DNA of 64,000 nt, from positions 58,834-122,833 of the forward strand of contig NZ_LLXX01000141.1 in NCBI RefSeq assembly GCF_001440405.1, written 5' to 3'. A program made the translations under genes and the position numbers. This DNA comes from Bradyrhizobium valentinum. Its GTDB lineage: Bacteria; Pseudomonadota; Alphaproteobacteria; Rhizobiales; Xanthobacteraceae. Positions 18,881-27,708 of this stretch are shown here, one piece after another; position 1 is the stretch's first letter, and each line of letters starts with the position of its first letter. The notes under the pieces were generated by a model that was not told the origin of the DNA, ran no database searches, and worked only from the letters and a program-made list of their open reading frames with translations.

Positions 18881-19429
18881 CCTCTGTCCTTACTGCGTTC
18901 CGCGTAAACGGCATTGCGAGCCGGCCAACAAATCTACTGGAGCTGGCCCATACATGGCGGCCGTTCGCAGCACTCTCAATTAAAAACCGATTTAGACTTT
19001 CGCAGTCGTTCGCGGTCTCCGCCAACGGCGGCGATGTAAACGTTCGTATGATCCTTCGAACCCTTATCCACATAACTGACCGTACCCACGTACAATTGAG
19101 CGAACCATCCGGGCGCCTCTACTCTCGGTGCTACTCGACAACCTGCAGTGACTGAACGTCTACTACTCCGGTCAACTCAATGTATCAGCGGCGCCACCTC
19201 GCGATGAATGCGAACACATCGCAGCACATGCTGTACGAATGGCCGGCTAATCTGCACCGGTTCCGATCGACACGATTGTGAACAGGACGAACCGGCGATG
19301 CTGCCCTCCGGCGACACTGGAAATGGCCAAAGGCTTCACCCCGTACATCATCAGGCCGTGATCAACGGACGCGGCGACGAAGTCGTCCGACTGGCAAAAA
19401 CAAATCTCTGGCGCTGAAAGACTTTGACC
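18881..19429. other. Intergenic region between the RND operon and the cyo operon
   Basis: These two operons diverge from here. Apart from copy f of the element (18980-18995) I see no gene or structure. Short open frames in this stretch have no recognisable features. Confidence 0.6.
18980..18995 (-). promoter_or_regulatory. CTAAA-N6-TTTAA element (copy f), upstream of RND pump
   Basis: On the minus strand it reads CTAAATCGGTTTTTAA. It is 100 bp before the RND pump start. Confidence 0.6.
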
Positions 19430-20476
19430 ATGAAGATCACAGCCATCTCCCTTGCTCGCCCGCGAGTGCTGCCCCGCTCCGGTTTGACGACACGGGTGCC
19501 TGATTTTCTCGCCCTCATGAAGCCACGCGTGATGTTGCTTGCGGTGTTCACCGCATTCGTTGGGATGATGATTGCACCGGTTTCTTTCGATCCACTACTC
19601 GGCTCGCTTGCGATGGTCGCAATCGCCGTTGGGGCCGGCGGCGCCGGGGTGCTGAATATGTGGTACGACGCCGACATTGACGCCGTGATGGCCCGTACGG
19701 CGCGGCGTCCGATCCCTCGCGGCCGGATTTCGCGCCGAGCAGCGCTTGCGTTCGGCTTATTTCTTTCCTGCGGCGCGGTTCTCGTCCTTGGTATGGCGAC
19801 CAATGTCGCAGCTGCTGCCCTGCTCGCCTTCACGATCTTCTTCTACGTCGTCGTCTACACCCTCTGGCTGAAACGGATTACGCCGCAGAACATCGTCATT
19901 GGCGGATCTGCCGGCGCACTTGCTCCGGTGGTCGGCTGGACCGCCGCCACCGGCAGCGTCGCCATTGAGCCGGCCATTCTGTTTCTGATCATCTTCCTGT
20001 GGACGCCGCCCCATTTCTGGGCGCTGTCGCTCAATCGTGCAGACGAATACGGCCGTGCCGGCGTGCCCATGCTGCCGGTCGTTGCCGGACGGACCGCAAC
20101 GACGCTGCAAATCCTCATCTACAGCGTTCTGTTGATACCGACCTCGCTGCTGCCATGGGCGCTCGGGTATGCCGGAGCGCTATATGGCGTGGCTGCCCTC
20201 GCCAGCGGAGCGATCTTCCTTGCGCTGGCGTTGCAGCTGCGTTGGAGGCAGGAGAGCGATCGGCGAGCGGCACAGCGTCTGTTCCTGTTTTCGATCTCCT
20301 ATCTGTTCTTGCTGTTTGCCGCACTGTTGACCAACGCCATCGGCGATCGATCGTCGGAGACGGTCTCAGCGCTTGAGGACGCCCGGCGAATCACGCGATC
20401 CGCTCCGCTCGCAGCCCAGCAGCTCCCGCTCCGTACCGCAATCGCTTTCACCGTTGCGAAGTCAGACGAGGCCTAA
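19430..20476 (+). CDS. cyoE: Heme O synthase (protoheme IX farnesyltransferase)
   Basis: Membrane prenyltransferase that converts heme B to heme O, the cofactor of the oxidase encoded next. About 348 residues and seven to nine helices. The UbiA-family Asp motif NMWYDADIDAVMARTARRPIP, the second motif WTPPHFWALSL and the KRITPQNIVIGG segment are all visible. The ATG at 19430 is used rather than the TTG two codons earlier. It is first in the cyo operon and ends one base before cyoA. Confidence 0.95.
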   Translation: MKITAISLARPRVLPRSGLTTRVPDFLALMKPRVMLLAVFTAFVGMMIAPVSFDPLLGSLAMVAIAVGAGGAGVLNMWYDADIDAVMARTARRPIPRGRISRRAALAFGLFLSCGAVLVLGMATNVAAAALLAFTIFFYVVVYTLWLKRITPQNIVIGGSAGALAPVVGWTAATGSVAIEPAILFLIIFLWTPPHFWALSLNRADEYGRAGVPMLPVVAGRTATTLQILIYSVLLIPTSLLPWALGYAGALYGVAALASGAIFLALALQLRWRQESDRRAAQRLFLFSISYLFLLFAALLTNAIGDRSSETVSALEDARRITRSAPLAAQQLPLRTAIAFTVAKSDEA

Positions 20477-20477
20477 A

Positions 20478-21353
20478 ATGCGCTACAGAATACTCGCTCT
20501 CATCTTACTCGGCGTCACGCTTGGCGGATGCTCGGAAGGCGTCCTCGACCCAAAAGGACCCATTGCTGCAGCCGAACGGCTGATCCTGTTCAATTCGCTC
20601 GGCATCATGCTGGCGATCGTTATTCCGACGATCCTCGCCACGCTCGCCGTCGCCTTCTGGTTTCGCGCGTCTAATTTGCGCGCTGCATACTTACCGGATT
20701 TCGAGTATTCCGGGCGTCTCGAGCTGCTCGTCTGGTCGATCCCCGCCATGACGGTGCTTCTCGTGGGCGGCGTCGCGTGGGTTGGCGCACACGACCTCGA
20801 CCCGCGTAAGCCGATCAGCTCCAGCGTAACGCCCGTTACGGTCCAGGTCGTCTCGCTCGACTGGAAATGGCTGTTCATCTATCCGGAGCAGGGAATCGCG
20901 AGTGTCAACAAGCTGGTCGTGCCGGTCGGCACGCCGGTCAGCTTCGAACTGACCTCATCGAGTGTCATGAACAGCTTCCACGTGCCTCAGCTCGGCAGCC
21001 AGATCTACACGATGTCCGGAATGGTGACGCGCCTTCACCTGCAGGCCGACCATCCCGGGACATACCCGGGGCGGTCCACCATGTTCAGCGGTGACGGCTT
21101 CTCCGACATGCGCTTCACGGTCGATGCAATGACGGACAGCGGATTTGCGCAATGGGCTCGCCAGGCTCGCCAAACCGGTCCGGCACTCGACACGCAGGCC
21201 CTTGCCGATCTGGCAAAGCCGAGCAAGGCGGTCGCGCCGTTCACCTACCGAACCGTCGCCGCCGATCTGTTCAGCGGCATCGTGGACGCCGGCATGGGCA
21301 CGCAAGAACCGTCTCTACCAATTTGTTCCACGCCGCAGAGGGCCGAACCATGA
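20478..21353 (+). CDS. cyoA: Cytochrome bo-type quinol oxidase subunit II
   Basis: A 291-residue lipoprotein subunit with lipobox LLGVTLGGCSEG. Two helices follow, then a cupredoxin domain facing the periplasm. The copper-A cysteines of cytochrome c oxidases are missing: SFHVPQLGSQIYTMSGM and YPGRSTMFSGDGFSDM stand at those positions. This identifies a quinol oxidase. The QVVSLDWKWLFIYPEQGIA motif is typical. It lies directly after cyoE and overlaps cyoB by 4 bases (ATGA). Confidence 0.95.
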   Translation: MRYRILALILLGVTLGGCSEGVLDPKGPIAAAERLILFNSLGIMLAIVIPTILATLAVAFWFRASNLRAAYLPDFEYSGRLELLVWSIPAMTVLLVGGVAWVGAHDLDPRKPISSSVTPVTVQVVSLDWKWLFIYPEQGIASVNKLVVPVGTPVSFELTSSSVMNSFHVPQLGSQIYTMSGMVTRLHLQADHPGTYPGRSTMFSGDGFSDMRFTVDAMTDSGFAQWARQARQTGPALDTQALADLAKPSKAVAPFTYRTVAADLFSGIVDAGMGTQEPSLPICSTPQRAEP

Positions 21354-23335
21354 ATCTGCTCGGCAAGCTCGATTGGAGCGCGATTCCCCTTCATCAGCCC
21401 ATCGTCATGGCCGCAACGGCGTTCATGGCCCTTGTCGTGGTGGCCGTGCTCGGATTCATCACGATGAAGGGCGCCTGGCCGTATCTGTGGCGCGAATGGC
21501 TAACCTCGGTCGACCACAAGCGCATCGGCGTCATGTATTGCATACTGGCGCTCGTCATGCTGCTGCGCGGCTTCAGCGACGCGATCATGATGCGCGCGCA
21601 GCAGGCGGTCGCAGCCGGCGGCGCACAGGGGTATTTGCCGACCGAGCATTTCGATCAGATCTTCTCGGCGCACGGTACGATCATGATCTTCTTCATGGCC
21701 ATGCCGTTCGTGGTAGGTCTCATGAATTTCGCGGTGCCGCTGCAGCTCGGCATCCGCGATGTCGCCTTCCCTACGCTCAACTCCGTCAGCTTCTGGCTGA
21801 CCGCCGCGGGTGCGCTGTTGATCAACGTTTCGCTCGCGGTCGGCGAGTTCTCGAAAGCCGGCTGGTGGGGTTATCCGCCACTCAGCGAATTGCAATATTC
21901 GCCCGGCGTCGGCGTCGACTACTATCTTTGGTCGCTGCAAATTTCCGGACTCGGTACCTTGCTGTCCGGAATAAACTTCGTCACGACCATACTGAAGATG
22001 CGCGCCCCGGGCATGAGCTACATGCGCATGCCGGTTTTCTGCTGGACTTCGCTCGCCACCAACCTGCTGATTGTGGCGGCCTTTCCGGTGCTGACCGCGG
22101 CTCTCGCGATGCTGCTGCTCGATCGTTATCTGGGCTTCCATTTCTTCACGAATGAGGCCGGCGGCAATCAAATGTTGTACGCCAACCTGTTCTGGGTCTG
22201 GGGACACCCGGAAGTCTACATCCTGATCCTGCCGGCGTTCGGCGTGTTTTCCGAGGTCATCGCAACCTTCTCTGGCAAGCCGCTGTTCGGATACCGCTCG
22301 ATGGTGGTAGCGACCATGGCGATTTGCATTCTCTCGTTCTTCGTCTGGCTGCACCACTTTTTCACCATGGGCGCCAGCGCAAACGTCAACGGCTTCTTCG
22401 GCGTCATGAGCATGATCATCGCCTTGCCAACCGGCGTGAAAATCTACAACTGGCTGTTCACGATGTACGGCGGCCGCGTCCGGCTCACAGTGCCGGTGCT
22501 ATGGACGGTCGGCTTCATGGTGACCTTCGTCATCGGTGGCATGACCGGCGTGCTCCACGCCGTGCCGCCGGTCAGCTTCCAGCTTCACAACAGCGTATTC
22601 CTCATCGCGCATTTCCACAACGTCATCATTGGCGGCGTACTGTTCGGCGCGATGGCGGGATACACCTATTGGTTCCCCAAGGCTTTCGGCTTCGCGCTCG
22701 ACGAACGCTGGGGCAAAGCCTCGTTCTGGTGCTGGTTCGTCGGGTTCTATCTCGCATTCATGCCACTCTACCTGTTGGGCCTGATGGGCATGACCCGGCG
22801 CATGCAGCATTATGACGATCCGGCGTGGCAGCCGTGGCTGGTGGTCGCGATGATCGGCGCCGTCGTCATCCTGGGCGGGATCATCTGTCAGATCGTGCAG
22901 CTCGTCGTGTCGATTCGCGCTCGCGACAAGTTGCGTGTGACCGCCGATCCATGGAATGGCCGTACGCTCGAATGGGCGACAGCGTCGCCGCCGCCAGCCT
23001 GGAATTTTTCTTCCGCACCAAACGTTACCGGAAGGGACGCTTTCTGGACCAGCAAGCGAAGGGACCGGGCAAGGCAGGACAGGCCGGGGTCGGCGCATGT
23101 GTACGAACCGATAGAAATGCCCAAAAACAGCGCCACCGGTTTTGTCTCGGCCTTCTTCGCCGTCCTCATCGGTTTCTCGATGATCTGGCACATATGGTGG
23201 CTCGCCTGCGTCGGCCTGTTCGGAGCATTCGCGACACTGCTTGCCTTTGCATTCCGCAGACACCCTGAATTCGAGGTGCCAGCCAAGCAGATTGCCCAGT
23301 TCGAACGGGCTCAATCGGCAGGAGCTGCCGCATGA
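21350..23335 (+). CDS. cyoB: Cytochrome bo-type quinol oxidase subunit I
   Basis: The 661-residue catalytic heme-copper subunit. Visible are the start of the core SVDHKRIGVMY, the quinol-site RGFSDA, the low-spin heme His in FSAHGTIM, the copper-B and heme-o set GHPEVYI, WLHHFFTMG and HFHNVIIGG, and the proton-channel region. The C-terminal stretch SKRRDRARQDRPGSAHVYEP, before MPKNSATGF, is longer and more basic than I expect in relatives, but the frame is intact. The start overlaps cyoA. Confidence 0.96.
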   Translation: MNLLGKLDWSAIPLHQPIVMAATAFMALVVVAVLGFITMKGAWPYLWREWLTSVDHKRIGVMYCILALVMLLRGFSDAIMMRAQQAVAAGGAQGYLPTEHFDQIFSAHGTIMIFFMAMPFVVGLMNFAVPLQLGIRDVAFPTLNSVSFWLTAAGALLINVSLAVGEFSKAGWWGYPPLSELQYSPGVGVDYYLWSLQISGLGTLLSGINFVTTILKMRAPGMSYMRMPVFCWTSLATNLLIVAAFPVLTAALAMLLLDRYLGFHFFTNEAGGNQMLYANLFWVWGHPEVYILILPAFGVFSEVIATFSGKPLFGYRSMVVATMAICILSFFVWLHHFFTMGASANVNGFFGVMSMIIALPTGVKIYNWLFTMYGGRVRLTVPVLWTVGFMVTFVIGGMTGVLHAVPPVSFQLHNSVFLIAHFHNVIIGGVLFGAMAGYTYWFPKAFGFALDERWGKASFWCWFVGFYLAFMPLYLLGLMGMTRRMQHYDDPAWQPWLVVAMIGAVVILGGIICQIVQLVVSIRARDKLRVTADPWNGRTLEWATASPPPAWNFSSAPNVTGRDAFWTSKRRDRARQDRPGSAHVYEPIEMPKNSATGFVSAFFAVLIGFSMIWHIWWLACVGLFGAFATLLAFAFRRHPEFEVPAKQIAQFERAQSAGAAA

Positions 23336-23964
23336 ACATCGCCGCCGCCATCGATAGCGTCCCGCCAGAGGCGCTGCCAAGCGCAAGTGAAACGGGGCCC
23401 GCCCCAAAGAGGGTCGTGGTCGCCTATGGCTTCTGGATACTCCTGTTGAGCGACATCGTCATGTTTGCCGCGCTGTTTGCGAGCTATGCGATTCTCGTTC
23501 GCGCAACGGCGGGAGGTCCAACCGGCGCCCAGCTCTTCAATCAGACCACGGTGGCGATCGAAACCGCGTGCCTACTGGTCTCCAGCTACACTTGCGGACT
23601 GATGTCGCTCGCGGTCAATTCGCGAAATCGTCTCGGGACATATTTGGGTGCCCTGGTCACGTTTGCGCTCGGCGCGACATTTCTCACGCTCGAGCTCCGC
23701 GAATTCGCCGACATGATCGCTCACGGCGCGACGCCGCAGCGCAGCGCCTTTCTCTCCGCCTTCTTCACGCTCGTCGGCTGCCACGGGTTGCACGTCGCCC
23801 TCGGGCTGATCTGGCTCGTGGTGATGATGGTCCAGGTGGCGGTGATGGGATTCGTCGACAGCGTACAACACCGCTTGCTCTGCTTCTCCCTGTTTTGGCA
23901 CGCGCTCGACATCGTTTGGGTCGGCGTTTTCACGGTAGTCTATCTGATGGGAATTAGCCTATGA
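23332..23964 (+). CDS. cyoC: Cytochrome bo-type quinol oxidase subunit III
   Basis: A 210-residue five-helix subunit of the quinol oxidase. It has the motif YGFWILLLSDIVMFAALFASYA, the central VGCHGLHVALGLIW and the C-terminal FWHALDIVWVGVFTVVY. It overlaps cyoB by 4 bases and cyoD by 4 bases, consistent with a tightly coupled operon. Confidence 0.95.
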   Translation: MNIAAAIDSVPPEALPSASETGPAPKRVVVAYGFWILLLSDIVMFAALFASYAILVRATAGGPTGAQLFNQTTVAIETACLLVSSYTCGLMSLAVNSRNRLGTYLGALVTFALGATFLTLELREFADMIAHGATPQRSAFLSAFFTLVGCHGLHVALGLIWLVVMMVQVAVMGFVDSVQHRLLCFSLFWHALDIVWVGVFTVVYLMGISL

Positions 23965-24356
23965 CGGACGTTCGATACGATCGTGCCCCCGGAGATATCC
24001 CGAACGAGGAAATGCAGGCACGGTCTCCCTCGGAGGCTCTGGTCTACACCATCGGCCTGCTGGTGGCGCTCATTCTCACGGCGACGTCCTTCTGGGTTGC
24101 GAACACGTCGCTGCTCTGGCCAGGCGGCATTGGCCTGGGGCTCGCGGTCCTCGCCATTTCCCAGATGGGAATTCACTTGGTGTTTTTCCTGCACCTCACC
24201 AGCGGGCCGGACAGCACCAACAACATACTCGCGCTCGCCTTCGGCCTGCTCATCGTATTCGTGGTGGTCGTCGGTACGATGTGGATCGTGACGGATCTGA
24301 ACGACAACATGCTGATGCCGCCGTCCGATGCGATGAACATTCGGATGCAGCGTTGA
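23961..24356 (+). CDS. cyoD: Cytochrome bo-type quinol oxidase subunit IV
   Basis: A 131-residue, three-helix assembly subunit of the quinol oxidase. The family signature is visible as YTIGLLVALILTATSFWV, SQMGIHLVFFLHL and the final helix ending MWIVTDLNDNM. It is the last gene of cyoEABCD. After it, about 275 bases before dps contain only copy g of the repeated element. Confidence 0.94.
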   Translation: MTDVRYDRAPGDIPNEEMQARSPSEALVYTIGLLVALILTATSFWVANTSLLWPGGIGLGLAVLAISQMGIHLVFFLHLTSGPDSTNNILALAFGLLIVFVVVVGTMWIVTDLNDNMLMPPSDAMNIRMQR

Positions 24357-24504
24357 GATCATGAGCGATCATTGCAGACATGGAGATAGCGACCATGGCG
24401 CATGTCCATCGCGGCAGGCTCGGGCGAGAGTACCGTCATGCTGACGCCCGCTGCTTCGCAACTATTTTGGGCGCATGCCGCTCTCTTGTGACGGTCCTGG
24501 AAGG

Positions 24505-24520
24505 CTAAACAGCTTTTTAA
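24505..24520. promoter_or_regulatory. CTAAA-N6-TTTAA element (copy g), upstream of dps
   Basis: CTAAACAGCTTTTTAA lies 113 bp before the dps ATG. Confidence 0.55.
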
Positions 24521-24632
24521 TTGAAACATCCGGGAACGAGGACGATCTACGGACTATCCGATCGATACGCCGCAGATCGCCATCTGCTTGCTGCTGAAAA
24601 TCACCCGACCAACAATCGACGAGGTCACTCAC

Positions 24633-25127
24633 ATGTTGCAGAAAACGCCGCTCACGACTCCCACCACTCTTTCGGAAAACGCGGTTCGCGATATTTCCGC
24701 CGAATTGACGGTGCTTCTCTCGGACGTGTTTGCGCTGTATCTCAAGACCAAGAATTTCCATTGGCATATGTCTGGTCCGCATTTCCGCGACTATCACCTG
24801 ATGCTCGATGACCAGGGCGACCAGCTTTTCTCCATGACGGACGACATTGCCGAACGCGTGCGGAAGATCGGCGGGACGACCGTTCGTTCGATCGGCCAGA
24901 TCTCGCGCCTTCAGCGCGTCGTAGACAACGATGCGGAATACGTTAAGCCGCTCGGCATGATAGCCGAACTCCGCGAAGACAACGCAACACTGACGCGGAA
25001 CATGCGCGAGGTTCATTCGCTCTGCGACAAGGCAGGGGATGTGGCCACTGCAAGCCTGCTGGAGAACTGGATTGACGAGACTGAGAAGCGAACCTGGTTC
25101 CTCTTCGAGTGCGGTCAGCATACCTGA
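24633..25127 (+). CDS. dps: Dps-family DNA-protecting ferritin-like protein
   Basis: A 164-residue protein that forms dodecamers, stores iron using peroxide and protects DNA. The ferroxidase residues are present in NFHWHMSGPHFRDYHLMLDD, DQLFSMTDDIAERV and KIGGTT. The ATG at 24633 is chosen because GAGG (24621-24624) precedes it; an in-frame TTG at 24588 has none. It stands alone with copy g of the element upstream, which fits a stress-induced gene. Confidence 0.93.
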   Translation: MLQKTPLTTPTTLSENAVRDISAELTVLLSDVFALYLKTKNFHWHMSGPHFRDYHLMLDDQGDQLFSMTDDIAERVRKIGGTTVRSIGQISRLQRVVDNDAEYVKPLGMIAELREDNATLTRNMREVHSLCDKAGDVATASLLENWIDETEKRTWFLFECGQHT

Positions 25128-25267
25128 GCCCTGGACGAAAGAAACGATGCGGAAGTTCACCCTCGCGGATTTCTCCCGATTTACCCGTCGATGGATGAAC
25201 ATGTTCGACCAGAGTCCTAACGACGGCCTTTCTGTCCTGACTTGCGCCAGCATCAAAGGAGGCACCA

Positions 25268-25456
25268 ATGAGTGACAGGAGCGGCCGAACAGTTCCCAAA
25301 CGTCGAGCCAAGGTTCGAAAGAAACCTCGATCAACAAGATCGAGAATGCAGGGTGCGGAGTGGGAACGTGTCAACAGCCAACTCGACGACGCCCTCAGGC
25401 AAACCTTCCCTGCCAGTGACGCGCTGTCGATTATTCAAATCGTTCGCTGCCGCTAA
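25268..25456 (+). CDS. Small basic protein of unknown function
   Basis: A 62-residue protein. The first half is very basic (KRRAKVRKKPRSTRSR). The second half ends in LDDALRQTFPASDALSIIQ, a tail shared by many small alphaproteobacterial proteins of unknown role. An almost perfect ribosome site AAAGGAGG lies just before the ATG, so I think it is translated. It lies 140 bases after dps in the same direction and may share its transcript. Confidence 0.7.
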   Translation: MSDRSGRTVPKRRAKVRKKPRSTRSRMQGAEWERVNSQLDDALRQTFPASDALSIIQIVRCR

Positions 25457-25576
25457 AGCTCGAGGCCGGGCCTTTCCCCAGCATAGCTGGCACTTCCGAC
25501 CAGGAAAATGCCGGTTTGATCATTGAGCATTTCGGTCACCGCCACCGAAAATCCAAGGCACGGATGAGGATATGTC

Positions 25577-26512
25577 ATGAAGATCGGAATTGTCGGAGCA
25601 GGAGCCGTCGGGGCCGCATGTGCAATGGCAACCCTCATGCGAGGTTGCGCCAGCGAGCTGGTTCTCGTCAACCGAGCCCGCGATCGCGCGAGAGGCATGG
25701 CGACCGACATGGGCTACGGGGCGCCACTGTCATCTACTGCCAGGGTGACAGAAGGAGACTATTCGGATCTGGCAGGCGCCGCACTCATCATGATCACCGC
25801 CGGCGTCAACGAGAAATCCGGCGGGGCAACGGATCGCAGCGATCCCCTAGGCCGCTTGCGCCTGCTGGACAGGAATGCCGAGATCTACCGCAAGGTAATT
25901 CCGCCGATCACCACGGCCGCGCCGGACGCCGTTCTGCTCGTCGTCACCGACCCTCCTGATCCGCTTGCCTATCTTACCCGCGAACTGGCCGGCCATGAAC
26001 GCGTTCTCTCTACCGGCACGCTGCTCGACAGCCTGCGCTTTCGCGTGCATCTGGGCCGACGGCTCAGGGTAGCTCCTACAGCCATCGAAGCGCAGGTTCT
26101 GGGCGAACACGGAACATCCCAGATTTTTCATTGGTCCGCCGCCCGCGTGGGCGGCGTCCCGCTTCCGGATGCGCTTGAGCAGTTCGGGGTTATGCAAGGC
26201 GACGACGTCCGCACGACGATCGAGAATGAAGTGCGCTATGCAAACATCACGATCATTGAAGGTATTGGAGCCAGCCAGTATGGAATTGGAATGGTCTGCG
26301 CACGGATCGCCGAAATCGTGCTGCGCGACGAACGCACCGTAGTTCCGATCGGGGCCTATAATTCAAAACTTGGAGTGACACTCTCGCTACCCGGCCTCGT
26401 CGGCCGCGACGGTTGCCTCCAGGCCCTCGAGCCTCCTCTGTCGAATGACGAACATGCCGGTCTCAAGAAATGCATAGAAACATTGCGTAAGGTCCAAGAG
26501 CGAATTCGCTGA
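25577..26512 (+). CDS. L-lactate/malate dehydrogenase family protein
   Basis: A 311-residue NAD-dependent 2-hydroxyacid dehydrogenase. The Rossmann motif is GIVGAGAVGAACA, the catalytic His lies in VLGEHGTSQ, and the substrate Arg in LLDSLRFR. In lactate dehydrogenases the specificity loop usually reads AGVNQKPGETR; here it reads AGVNEKSGGATDRSD, with Glu at the position normally Gln and extra residues. The true substrate may therefore differ from pyruvate. It is monocistronic. Confidence 0.85.
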   Translation: MKIGIVGAGAVGAACAMATLMRGCASELVLVNRARDRARGMATDMGYGAPLSSTARVTEGDYSDLAGAALIMITAGVNEKSGGATDRSDPLGRLRLLDRNAEIYRKVIPPITTAAPDAVLLVVTDPPDPLAYLTRELAGHERVLSTGTLLDSLRFRVHLGRRLRVAPTAIEAQVLGEHGTSQIFHWSAARVGGVPLPDALEQFGVMQGDDVRTTIENEVRYANITIIEGIGASQYGIGMVCARIAEIVLRDERTVVPIGAYNSKLGVTLSLPGLVGRDGCLQALEPPLSNDEHAGLKKCIETLRKVQERIR

Positions 26513-26611
26513 CTAATGTCGACGGAAATAATTTCGGGTGGCTTTGGCTTTTCCCGGGCGCCGAACATGAAGGCCTTGATGTCCAGCGCGCCTATGCGGC
26601 AGTCGTGACGT

Positions 26612-27181
26612 TTATGCCGCCGCTCGAACAAAGCGCGCTGCCCTGATCTCCTCGAGGAGATCATCGACACCCGCAAGTGCGAAGCTGAGCGCAGCTTCGT
26701 CGATGAGGCGCCCGTCGCGCACCTTCTCGTGCACGCCGCCGATCACGATCTGCGGCCGAAAAACAGGACGTGCCGGTATCGATGCGAGTGTCTCGTACAT
26801 CTGCTGCTGCGCGCGCACACCACCGGTGAAGGCGGGCGAGGCCGTCATCGTCAGCACCGGCTTGCCTTTCAGCGCCGACAGACCGTAGGGCCGAGAGGCC
26901 CAGTCGAGCGCATTCTTCAGGACGCCGGACATGCCATGATTGTATTCGGGTGAGATCATGATCACGCCATAGCTCGCCTCAATCGCCGAACGCAGGGCAC
27001 GCACCGATTCAGGTGCGTGCTCGGCGTCATCATCCTCGTTGTAGAGCGGAATCGCATGCAGCGGGAAAATGTCGAGCGCAGCCCGGGACCCGAGCGCGTT
27101 CTGCAGGCCGCGAAGCACCGCGGTGCTGTTGGAGGCGCGGCGCAGGCTGCCGGAGAGGCCGAGAAGCGAGAGTTGTGTCAT
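26612..27181 (-). CDS. NAD(P)H-dependent FMN reductase (ChrR/quinone-reductase family)
   Basis: A 189-residue flavodoxin-like reductase. The phosphate-binding loop is GLSGSLRRASNST, the signature SPEYNHGMSGVLKNALDW, and a late loop TASPAFTGGVRAQQQM. Relatives reduce quinones, chromate or azo compounds and guard against redox cycling. The start MTQLSLLG at 27181 is the family start. Copy h of the repeated element lies 75 bp upstream, linking it to the same stress set. Confidence 0.92.
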   Translation of the reverse strand: MTQLSLLGLSGSLRRASNSTAVLRGLQNALGSRAALDIFPLHAIPLYNEDDDAEHAPESVRALRSAIEASYGVIMISPEYNHGMSGVLKNALDWASRPYGLSALKGKPVLTMTASPAFTGGVRAQQQMYETLASIPARPVFRPQIVIGGVHEKVRDGRLIDEAALSFALAGVDDLLEEIRAARFVRAAA

Positions 27182-27255
27182 CGGGGGACGAGGCTCCAAA
27201 AAACTGGCATTTCCAAATTGGCGATCAGAGAAACATCGCCGTCGGTCAAGCTCAA

Positions 27256-27271
27256 GTAAATTCGATTTTAG
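27256..27271 (-). promoter_or_regulatory. CTAAA-N6-TTTAC element (copy h), upstream of FMN reductase
   Basis: On the minus strand it reads CTAAAATCGAATTTAC. It is 75 bp before the reductase start. Confidence 0.6.
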
Positions 27272-27399
27272 ATTCCACGCCCTGTGACTGTTCGCGAATG
27301 TCGACGTTTCAGTAAACGGATGCGTGATCAGGCTCGTATTCCTGTGTCGCGGTGCGCATTATCCTGTTGGGGATACTGAGATCGCAAGGAAGCAGAGCT

Positions 27400-27621
27400 G
27401 TGACAAAAGACCTTAAGAAAGCCACGCGCATCGGCCGCAAGCCGAGAAGCGTCACCGAGGTGCGGATTGCTCCGTCTCGTATCATCGTGTTCAAGCCGTC
27501 GGCCGTTCTGAAGAAACGAATCAATCGCCCCAACCAGACGAGGTCGCGTGAGCAGCCGGGATATTCTGGCTCTATTGGGACACGTTCTGCGCGACGTTAC
27601 TTAGCGCCGTCTGGTTCATGA
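27400..27621 (+). pseudogene. Truncated HU/IHF-type DNA-binding protein
   Basis: A 73-codon frame starts with GTG after AAGGA (27386-27390). It opens with MTKDL like HU proteins, then jumps directly to the HU arm and C-terminal helix: RIGRKPRS, EVRIAPSRIIVFKPSA and VLKKRIN. The roughly 50 residues that form the N-terminal helices and the dimer core are missing. The tail after RPNQ is unrelated. It may be an internally deleted relic or a rare mini-HU that can no longer dimerise normally. Confidence 0.55.
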
Positions 27622-27708
27622 CCATCAGTTCGCATCCGGACACTGAGATCACCGACAGGTAGCGCCACGCCATCGGTTCTGAAATTCCATCGCCGCAAGA
27701 GAATAACC

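Noticed and set aside
24530..24560. GGAAC before dps as a possible EcfG (general stress sigma factor) promoter
   Set aside because: No CGTT-like -10 element lies 16-17 bases downstream.
25147..25275. A 42-codon frame (MRKFTLADFSRF...) between dps and the small basic protein
   Set aside because: It overlaps the well-supported ATG at 25268 and has only a weak ribosome site; kept out for lack of evidence.
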